Positions 58,071-64,000 of a stretch of 64,000 nucleotides of DNA are shown here, in pieces. The translations under genes were made by a program, and so were the position numbers. Source of the stretch: Xanthobacter agilis (lineage in GTDB: Bacteria; Pseudomonadota; Alphaproteobacteria; Rhizobiales; Xanthobacteraceae); the NCBI RefSeq assembly GCF_021730435.1, contig NZ_JABWGX010000024.1, positions 1 through 64,000 on the forward strand. The letters are read 5' to 3'. Within the stretch, counting starts at the first letter, position 1. Each line of letters starts with the position of its first letter. The notes under the pieces are model-generated. The model had not been told where the DNA came from. It did not search any database and worked only from the letters and a program-made list of their open reading frames with translations.

Positions 58071-59024
58071 ATGGTCAATGTGATCGACACGCTGAACCGT
58101 CCCCGCCACCCGGAGAAGGCCCACCGGCCGCTCACCGAGGTCCAGCGCAAACCGGAATGGATCCGCGTGAAGGCGCCTGGGTCGGCCGGCTGGTCGGAAA
58201 CCGCCGGCATCGTGCGCGCCAACGGCCTGCACACGGTGTGTGAGGAAGCGGGCTGCCCCAACATCGGCGAGTGCTGGGAAAAGAAGCACGCGACCATGAT
58301 GATTATGGGCGATACCTGCACCAGAGCCTGCGCCTTCTGCAACGTGCGCACCGGCATGCCCGGCCCCCTCGATCAGGACGAGCCGCAGAAGGTGGCGGAC
58401 GCGGTGGGCGCCCTCGGCCTGTCCCATGTGGTCATCACTTCGGTGGACCGGGACGACCTGGCCGACGGCGGGGCGCAGCATTTCGCCTTGACCATCGCCG
58501 CCATCCGCGCCACCAGCCCGAAGACCACCATCGAGATCCTCACCCCCGATTTCCTGCGCAAGGACGGCGCGCTGGAGGTGGTGGTGGCGGCCCGGCCCGA
58601 CGTGTTCAATCACAATCTGGAAACGGTGCCCTCCAAGTATCTGACGGTGCGGCCCGGCGCGCGCTATTTCCACTCGCTGCGCCTGCTGCAGAAGGTGAAG
58701 GAGCTCGACCCCACCCTTTTCACCAAGTCCGGCATCATGGTCGGCCTCGGGGAGGAGCGGAACGAGGTGCTCCAGCTCATGGACGATCTGCGCTCGGCGG
58801 ACGTGGATTTCCTCACCATCGGGCAATATCTCCAGCCCACCCGCCAGCACCACAAGGTCGAGACATTCGTGACGCCCGACGCGTTCAAGGCTTATGAGAC
58901 GGTGGCCTTCGCCAAGGGCTTCCTGATGGTGTCGTCGAGCCCGCTCACCCGCTCGTCCCACCATGCGGGCGAAGACTTCGCCAAGCTGCGCGAGGCCCGC
59001 GCCGCCAAGCTGCGGCGGGCCTGA
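58071..59024 (+). CDS. lipA: Lipoyl synthase LipA
   Basis: Radical SAM enzyme that inserts two sulfurs into octanoyl-lipoyl domains. The 317-residue protein has the sacrificial auxiliary cluster [13 protein letters not shown] (cysteines 63-type region), the radical SAM CxxxCxxC in [15 protein letters not shown], and the C-terminal [10 protein letters not shown] with the conserved serine. Start at [12 protein letters not shown]; the frame is open upstream to 57939. It modifies the lipoyl domains encoded by pdhB and pdhC nearby and is followed by a Coq10-like gene after 6 bp. Confidence 0.98.
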   Translation: MVNVIDTLNRPRHPEKAHRPLTEVQRKPEWIRVKAPGSAGWSETAGIVRANGLHTVCEEAGCPNIGECWEKKHATMMIMGDTCTRACAFCNVRTGMPGPLDQDEPQKVADAVGALGLSHVVITSVDRDDLADGGAQHFALTIAAIRATSPKTTIEILTPDFLRKDGALEVVVAARPDVFNHNLETVPSKYLTVRPGARYFHSLRLLQKVKELDPTLFTKSGIMVGLGEERNEVLQLMDDLRSADVDFLTIGQYLQPTRQHHKVETFVTPDAFKAYETVAFAKGFLMVSSSPLTRSSHHAGEDFAKLREARAAKLRRA

Positions 59025-59030
59025 GCCACC

Positions 59031-59486
59031 GTGCCGTCATTCTCCAACGCGCGGCGGGTGAAGCACACCGCCGCCGACATGTTCAATCTTGTGGCTGACG
59101 TGGAGCGCTATCCGGAGTTCGTGCCCCTGTGCGCGGCGCTCCGGGTGAAGCGCCGTGCCCGCTCCGACGACGGGATCGAGATCCTGGTCGCCGACATGAC
59201 CGTCGCCTACAAGATGATCCGCGAGACCTTCACCTCGCGCGTCATGCTCGACCGCCCGCGCCTCACCATCCATGTGGAATATCTCGACGGCCCCTTCAGC
59301 CGCCTGGACAACCGCTGGGAGTTCCTGCCGCGCGGGGAGGGGGAATGCGAGGTGAAGTTCTTCATCTCCTACGAATTCCGCTCCCGCGCGCTGGGCCTGC
59401 TCATGGGCGCCATGTTCGACGCCGCCTTCCGCCGCTTCGCCGACGCCTTCGAGGCGCGGGCGGACCAAGTCTACGGGGTGGCCTGA
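59031..59486 (+). CDS. RatA/Coq10-like START-domain protein
   Basis: A 151-residue single START/polyketide-cyclase domain protein of the Coq10/RatA group. It begins at GTG (MPSFSNARRVKHTAADMFNL), with VADVERYPEFVPLCAALRV and the C-terminal ALGLLMGAMFDAAFRRFADAFEARA. In eukaryotes the homologue binds ubiquinone; the E. coli RatA toxin claim concerns a relative. In alphaproteobacteria the gene next to lipA is more likely ubiquinone-related. 6 bp after lipA, probably co-transcribed. Confidence 0.85.
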   Translation: MPSFSNARRVKHTAADMFNLVADVERYPEFVPLCAALRVKRRARSDDGIEILVADMTVAYKMIRETFTSRVMLDRPRLTIHVEYLDGPFSRLDNRWEFLPRGEGECEVKFFISYEFRSRALGLLMGAMFDAAFRRFADAFEARADQVYGVA

Positions 59487-59508
59487 GCGGTGAGAGGGTT
59501 TTCGGCGA

Positions 59509-59541
59509 ACCCCGGCTCAGACTTTTGCTGAAATTGCTCTA
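59509..59541 (-). repeat. Dispersed hairpin repeat, partial copy D
   Basis: Minus strand: TAGAGCAATTTCAGCAAAAGT, identical to copy A over 21 bases, after which similarity stops. The first TAG is the stop codon of the rhodanese gene. It lies between the convergent Coq10-like and rhodanese genes. Confidence 0.75.
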
Positions 59542-59934
59542 TTTCCGTCCCACCGGCGCGCCGGCCTCCTTCCAGGCCTTGAAGCCTCCGGCCACATGCA
59601 TCACCGGCTTGAGCCCCATCTCCATGGCGGTCGCCGCGCTCAACGCCGAGCGCCAGCCGCCAGCGCACAGGAAAATGAAGGCTTTATCCTCGGCGAAGAC
59701 GGGCTTGAAATAAGGGCTTTCGGGATCGATCCAGAATTCCAGCATCCCGCGCGGACAATGGAAGGCACCGGGAATGGTCCCCTCCCGCTCCAACTCGCGC
59801 GGATCACGCACATCCACGAGCACGCTTGCTCCGTCCGCCAAGCGCTGCGCCGCCTGCTGCGGGGTGAGCGCCTCAACGCGCGCATTCGCTTCCGCGAGCA
59901 AGGCCTTGTAGCCGCGGATGATGGTCTGGGGCAT
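59539..59934 (-). CDS. Rhodanese-like sulfurtransferase
   Basis: A 131-residue single rhodanese domain. ASVLVDVRDPRELEREGTIPGA near residues 35-55 is the CH2A region; the active-site loop is FLCAGGWRSALSA, with cysteine then AGGWR, a standard persulfide loop. No signal peptide. Ends within a copy of the dispersed hairpin repeat, which provides its TAG stop. Substrate unknown. Confidence 0.88.
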   Translation of the reverse strand: MPQTIIRGYKALLAEANARVEALTPQQAAQRLADGASVLVDVRDPRELEREGTIPGAFHCPRGMLEFWIDPESPYFKPVFAEDKAFIFLCAGGWRSALSAATAMEMGLKPVMHVAGGFKAWKEAGAPVGRK

Positions 59935-60011
59935 GAATTGTCCTCTCGGCGTTTGTGAGATTCAGGGCCGAGGAAGCGGGCGCCGCCCGCTCCCGTCAAG
60001 GACGCGAGCGC

Positions 60012-60506
60012 TCAGCCCGCGGCCGCTTCCGCCAGCAGGCTCAGCGCCACCAGCACCGAGCGGCGGCGGATCTCGCCACGGTCCAGCGCGCCGAAGCGCA
60101 TTTCGCAATAGCGTGTGGCGCCATCCGGCCGGGCGCAGGCGAAATGCACAAGGCCCACCGGCTTCTCTGTCGATCCGCCACCCGGCCCCGCCACGCCGGT
60201 GATGGATACCGCGGCGCTCACGCCGGCGGCGGCGCGGGCGCCCTCGGCCATGGCGCGGGCGGTCTCGGCGCTGACGGCCCCATGCGCGGCAAGGGTGGCC
60301 TCGGGCACGCCGAGCATGGCCATCTTGGCGGCGTTTGAATAGGTCACGAAGCCCCGGTCCATCACGTCCGAGGAGCCCGGCACCGCGGTCAGCGCCCCGG
60401 CCACGAGGCCGCCGGTGCAGGACTCGGCGGTTGCGATGGTCCAGCCCCTGGCGCGGAAGGCGGCGAGCACCGCCTCGGCGGCGGCGTAGGTCTCGGCGTC
60501 GATCAT
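60012..60506 (-). CDS. pncC: CinA-like nicotinamide-nucleotide amidase
   Basis: A 164-residue CinA C-terminal domain protein, in known members deamidating NMN to NaMN. It shows [18 protein letters not shown] with the family serine/cysteine, [40 protein letters not shown]. Stand-alone, without the CinA N-terminal molybdopterin-like domain. It overlaps the ispDF stop by 4 bp (ATGA), so coupled translation is likely. Confidence 0.92.
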   Translation of the reverse strand: MIDAETYAAAEAVLAAFRARGWTIATAESCTGGLVAGALTAVPGSSDVMDRGFVTYSNAAKMAMLGVPEATLAAHGAVSAETARAMAEGARAAAGVSAAVSITGVAGPGGGSTEKPVGLVHFACARPDGATRYCEMRFGALDRGEIRRRSVLVALSLLAEAAAG

Positions 60507-61708
60507 GCGTCGTCCTCCGTGAACGGCAGGCGGATGGTGGCGCTCGCCATGGCCGCGATGCCCTCGCGGCGGCCGGTGAAGCCGAGCTTCTCGGTGGTGG
60601 TGGCCTTCACGCTGACGCGGCCGACCGGCACGCCGGCGATGCCCGCGACCTGGGCGCGAATGGCCTCGCGGTGCGGGCCGACCTTGGGCGCCTCGCAGAT
60701 GAGGGTCAGGTCGAGATGGGCGACGCGGCCGCCCCGCGCCGCCACCAGCCCCACCGCATGGGCCAGGAAACGGTCGGACGAGGCGCCCTTCCATTGCGGA
60801 TCGGACGGCGGGAAGTGGGCGCCGATGTCGCCGTCGCCCAGCGCGCCGAGGACGGCATCGGTGAGCGCGTGAAGCCCCACATCCGCGTCCGAATGGCCGG
60901 CGAGGGCGAAGGCGTGGGGGATGGCCACGCCGCCCAGCATCACATGGTCGCCGGGAGCGAAGGCATGGACATCGAAGCCGGTGCCCATGCGCACGTCCGG
61001 CAGGCTGGCAAGGCCGCCGCCCGCGGCCTCTCGCGCGGCGCGGGCGAGATCCTCGGCGGATGTGAGCTTCACGTTGGTCGTCTCCCCTTCGAAAGTGGCC
61101 ACCGAATGGCCCGCCCATTCCATCACCGCCGCATCGTCGGTGAGGTTGACGATGCCGGCCGCCGCCGCCGCGTCATGGGCCAGCGACAGGGCCTCAAGGT
61201 CGAACGCCTGCGGCGTCTGCACCGTGCGCAGGGCGGCGCGGTCCAGCGTCTCCGCCACCGCGCCGCGCTCGCCCACGGTCTTGATGGTGTCGGTGACGGG
61301 CAGCACCGGAATGGCCGCATCGTATCGCGCGGTGGCGGCGATGGCGCGCGAGATGAGGGCCGGCGAGGCGAACGGACGGGCGGCGTCATGAACGAGGACG
61401 CTGCACGGGGATTGGGCGGCCAAAGCGTGAAGACCCGCCCGCACGGAATCCTGGCGGGTGGCTCCGCCCGCAACCGGTGCCAGCATCTTGGGCAAATCGG
61501 CGGCGGCCTCCGCAAAGAGGTCCGAATCATCCTTATGAATGACGGTGAGCACGCCGCTGACCTCCGGATGTGCCGCGAAAAGCTGTAGGGTCTGGCGCAG
61601 GACCGATTGTCCGCCGATCAGACGGTATTGCTTCGGCACCGGACCGCCGGCACGGGTGCCGCGGCCGGCCGCGACGACGATGGCGATGCAGCGCCTGGAA
61701 TTGGTCAT
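60503..61708 (-). CDS. ispDF: Bifunctional IspD/IspF isoprenoid enzyme
   Basis: A 401-residue fusion of two consecutive-but-one MEP-pathway enzymes. Residues 1-235 form the cytidylyltransferase IspD ([46 protein letters not shown]); residues about 245-401 are the cyclodiphosphate synthase IspF ([56 protein letters not shown]). The fusion is common in alphaproteobacteria. ATG at 61708; the frame extends upstream without similarity. Divergent from dusB. Confidence 0.97.
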   Translation of the reverse strand: MTNSRRCIAIVVAAGRGTRAGGPVPKQYRLIGGQSVLRQTLQLFAAHPEVSGVLTVIHKDDSDLFAEAAADLPKMLAPVAGGATRQDSVRAGLHALAAQSPCSVLVHDAARPFASPALISRAIAATARYDAAIPVLPVTDTIKTVGERGAVAETLDRAALRTVQTPQAFDLEALSLAHDAAAAAGIVNLTDDAAVMEWAGHSVATFEGETTNVKLTSAEDLARAAREAAGGGLASLPDVRMGTGFDVHAFAPGDHVMLGGVAIPHAFALAGHSDADVGLHALTDAVLGALGDGDIGAHFPPSDPQWKGASSDRFLAHAVGLVAARGGRVAHLDLTLICEAPKVGPHREAIRAQVAGIAGVPVGRVSVKATTTEKLGFTGRREGIAAMASATIRLPFTEDDA

Positions 61709-61898
61709 GGGCGTGTCTTTCCGGGCGTCTTTCGTTGGGGCGTCTCGGTTCGCGGCGGTCCGCATCGCGCGTGGGATGCGCGCGGGACTGCGCTTCAGGT
61801 GTTCAAGCGCGCTTGCGCCGCACGCGCAAGAGGGGCGGTGCCAGCGCGGCGTCAGATGCCATTTTTGATGCGGCGCCGCACATCTGCGCACACTGCAC

Positions 61899-61928
61899 TT
61901 GCACCGGCGCCGTAAATGTCTAAGATAT
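61899..61928 (+). promoter_or_regulatory. Candidate promoter for dusB-ntrB
   Basis: TTGCAC, 17-18 bp, then AAGATAT: a weak sigma-70-like arrangement 55 bp before the dusB start, in the 274-bp gap between ispDF and dusB. Identified by eye. Confidence 0.3.
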
Positions 61929-61982
61929 AGGCAACGCTGACCTGGCCCAATTTCTGTGCATCAAAAAGACACTGCTTCGCCC

Positions 61983-62981
61983 ATGATTCTGCGGATCGGA
62001 CCGCACCTCCTTCCCAACGCGGTTCTGCTCGCTCCCATGGCCGGCATCACCGACGCCCCGCTGCGACGCATGGCTCTGCGGTATGGCGCCGGGCTGGCGA
62101 TCTCGGAGATGGTGGCAAGCAACGCGCTGTTGGATGGTCATCCGGAAATGGTGTTGCGCGCCGAAGGGCAGGGGGTGGCGCTGCATGCGGTGCAGATCGC
62201 CGGCAACGATCCCTATTGGATGGGAGAGGCCGCGCGGATGGCGCAAGGCGCTGGGGCCGGCCTCATCGACATCAACATGGGCTGCCCGGCGAAGCGCGTG
62301 ACCACCGGCGCGGCCGGCGCGGCCCTGCTCAAGGACCTGCCGCTGGCCCGGCGCATTCTGGACGCCGTGCGCGCCGCGGTGAGCGTGCCGGTGAGCGTGA
62401 AGACGCGCCTGGGTTGGGACGAAGGGAATCCGACCGCCGTCGCCTTGGCCCGCATGGCCGAAGACGCGGGCCTCGCGATGGTGACGGTGCACGGGCGCAC
62501 CCGCAGCCAGTTCTATACCGGCCGGGCCGATTGGGCGGCCATTCGCGCGGTGAAGGCGGCGGTGAACATTCCGGTGATCGCCAATGGCGATCTCAACCGG
62601 GCCGAGGATGCGGCGCTTATGCTGGCCGCATCGGGCGCGGACGGGGTGATGATCGGTCGCGGCGCCCAGGGCCGCCCGTGGTTTCCCGGACAGGTGGCGC
62701 GGACATTGGCCGACGGCCGCGCGCCCGCCGATCCGCCGCTTTGCGCGCAGCGCGATGTGCTGCTCGAGCTCTACGAGGGGTGGCTCGGCCTCTACGGTGT
62801 CCGGCTCGGCCTGCGGCAGGCGCGCAAGCATCTGAGCTGGGCGCTCGACGCGGTTGGCGGGACCGGCGCCGAATGGACCTTGAACTGGCGCGCCCGCCTG
62901 CTCACGGCCGACGATCCCGAGGTGGTGAAGGCCGGCATCGCGGCGGCCTATGACGAACTCATGTGGAGGGCGGCGGCATGA
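61983..62981 (+). CDS. dusB: tRNA-dihydrouridine synthase DusB (NifR3)
   Basis: Flavoenzyme reducing uridines of tRNA. The 332-residue protein has [28 protein letters not shown] with the catalytic cysteine, [17 protein letters not shown] and [13 protein letters not shown]. In Rhodobacter and rhizobia this gene is called nifR3 and forms one operon with ntrBC, as here: dusB overlaps ntrB by 4 bp. Start ATG 61983 used; GTG 61956 would add nine residues. Confidence 0.95.
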   Translation: MILRIGPHLLPNAVLLAPMAGITDAPLRRMALRYGAGLAISEMVASNALLDGHPEMVLRAEGQGVALHAVQIAGNDPYWMGEAARMAQGAGAGLIDINMGCPAKRVTTGAAGAALLKDLPLARRILDAVRAAVSVPVSVKTRLGWDEGNPTAVALARMAEDAGLAMVTVHGRTRSQFYTGRADWAAIRAVKAAVNIPVIANGDLNRAEDAALMLAASGADGVMIGRGAQGRPWFPGQVARTLADGRAPADPPLCAQRDVLLELYEGWLGLYGVRLGLRQARKHLSWALDAVGGTGAEWTLNWRARLLTADDPEVVKAGIAAAYDELMWRAAA

Positions 62982-64000
62982 CGGCCGAAGCCAGGAAGAT
63001 GGACACCAAACGCAAGTCGCAGCAGGACCCGGAACAGTGCCTCACGCGGGCCATCCTGGACGCCGTGCCGCATCCGCTCTTCACCATCTCCGATACCGGT
63101 CATGTGGTGGATGCGAACGTGGCGGCGGAAGCCTTCTTCGAGGTCAGCGCGCCGCTTCTGCGGCGCCGGCCGTTCACCGAGTTCGTGCCGTTCGGAACGC
63201 CGCTGCTCGGCCTCATCGATCAGGTGCGCGCGCGTGGTGCGCCGGTCAATGAGTATCGCGTGGACCTCGGCACCCCGCGCAACGGCGGCGAGCGCATCGT
63301 GGACATCCATGTGGCGCCGGTGGCCGAGCGGCCGGAACATGTGGTGGTGATGCTCCAGGAGCGCACCATCGCCGACAAGATGGACCGCCAGCTCACCCAT
63401 CGCGGCGCCGCGCGTTCGGTGAGCGCGCTCGCCTCCATGCTGGCGCACGAAATCAAGAATCCGCTGTCGGGTATCCGCGGCGCGGCGCAGCTTCTGGAAC
63501 AATCGGCGGGCGACGAGGACCGGGCATTGACCCGCCTTATCTGCGATGAGGCCGACCGCATCGTGAAGCTGGTGGACCGCATGGAGGTGTTTTCCGACGA
63601 GCGCCCGGTGGAGCGCGAGCCGGTCAACATTCATGCGGTGCTGGAGCATGTGCGCACGCTCGCCATGAGCGGGTTCGGGCGCAACATCCGCTTCGTGGAG
63701 GACTATGACCCCTCGCTGCCGCCGGTGCTCGCGAACCGCGACCAGCTGATCCAGGTGTTTCTCAACCTGGTGAAGAATGCGGCGGAAGCCCTTGAGGGCG
63801 ACCCCGACGGCGAGATCCAGCTCACCACCGCGTTCCGCCCCGGCGTGCGGCTGACCGTTCCCGGCGCCTCCTCCAGGGTCAGCCTGCCGCTGGAATTCTG
63901 CGTGCGCGACAACGGCAAGGGCGTGCCGGACGATCTCGTCCCCCATCTGTTCGACCCGTTCGTGACCACCAAGCCCACGGGCAGTGGCCTCGGACTTGCT
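62978..64000 (+). CDS. ntrB: Nitrogen regulation sensor kinase NtrB (partial)
   Basis: N-terminal 341 residues of the NtrB histidine kinase; the gene runs past the window edge. A PAS domain ([25 protein letters not shown]) is followed by the phosphoacceptor histidine in [21 protein letters not shown], the N-box [14 protein letters not shown] and the G1 box [13 protein letters not shown]; the window ends in the GSGLGLA G2 box. With PII protein input it phosphorylates NtrC. The overlap with dusB implies a nifR3-ntrBC operon. Confidence 0.96.
   Translation, partial: MTAEARKMDTKRKSQQDPEQCLTRAILDAVPHPLFTISDTGHVVDANVAAEAFFEVSAPLLRRRPFTEFVPFGTPLLGLIDQVRARGAPVNEYRVDLGTPRNGGERIVDIHVAPVAERPEHVVVMLQERTIADKMDRQLTHRGAARSVSALASMLAHEIKNPLSGIRGAAQLLEQSAGDEDRALTRLICDEADRIVKLVDRMEVFSDERPVEREPVNIHAVLEHVRTLAMSGFGRNIRFVEDYDPSLPPVLANRDQLIQVFLNLVKNAAEALEGDPDGEIQLTTAFRPGVRLTVPGASSRVSLPLEFCVRDNGKGVPDDLVPHLFDPFVTTKPTGSGLGLA

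Noticed and set aside
59031-59486. RatA toxin of a toxin-antitoxin system
   Set aside because: The START-domain product fits the Coq10-like group; there is no convincing antitoxin partner and lipA lies directly upstream.

Overview
This 64 kb window is GC-rich chromosomal DNA from an alphaproteobacterium. Gene content and order (groESL under a CIRCE element; lepB-rnc-era-recO; a rhizobial-type pdhA-pdhB-pdhC-lpdA-lipA cluster in which E1-beta carries its own lipoyl domain; fused ispDF next to dusB-ntrB) fit the Hyphomicrobiales (Rhizobiales), probably Xanthobacteraceae (Xanthobacter or Azorhizobium relatives). The family placement is inference from gene content, not a database match. I found no rRNA, tRNA, CRISPR array, transposase or prophage gene. 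Almost everything reads as core or housekeeping.

Layout. 1-2464: groES-groEL on the minus strand, a CIRCE operator upstream, and a 92-bp tandem array repeating the groEL 3' tail. 2732-5094: usg, a DJ-1/PfpI protein, a ribbon-helix-helix protein and exoD. 5202-9635: queA-tgt (queuosine tRNA modification) converging on priA. 9767-14387: a ferritin-like protein, a small secreted protein, an AraC regulator, obgE and an isovaleryl-CoA dehydrogenase. 14550-21974: ydcF-like, DUF3253, an orphan membrane protein, DUF1489, an XRE-cupin regulator, thiD, a stand-alone AsnC ligand domain and an acyltransferase-3/SGNH protein. 22094-22306: a remnant of a secreted RTX protein.

22445-32458 is a compact fatty-acid locus: SCP2 protein, acyl-CoA dehydrogenase, FadB-type and FadA-type enzymes on the minus strand, a MerR regulator, then divergently a FadL porin and a FadD ligase. 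Together they cover uptake, activation and beta-oxidation. The MerR and FadL genes share a 13-bp upstream motif.

32640-45169 holds an AEC transporter, a UbiH-like hydroxylase, terC, a quinone reductase, the (p)ppGpp enzyme RSH, pdxJ-acpS, DUF1622 and lepB-rnc-era-recO. 45320-50563 holds parC, a ClC channel, a WrbA-like flavodoxin and ftsB. 50726-59486 is the pyruvate dehydrogenase and lipoate region. 59539-64000 has a rhodanese, cinA/pncC-ispDF on the minus strand and dusB-ntrB (ntrB is cut by the window edge) on the plus strand.

The most interesting signals are non-coding: the groEL-tail array; a dispersed hairpin repeat whose first three bases serve as the TAG stop codon of three unrelated genes; four AAGNGTCTTT boxes ahead of terC, each with a different base at N; the shared motif between merR and fadL; and inverted repeats before pdhA. 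I did not find a convincing undescribed multi-gene system.
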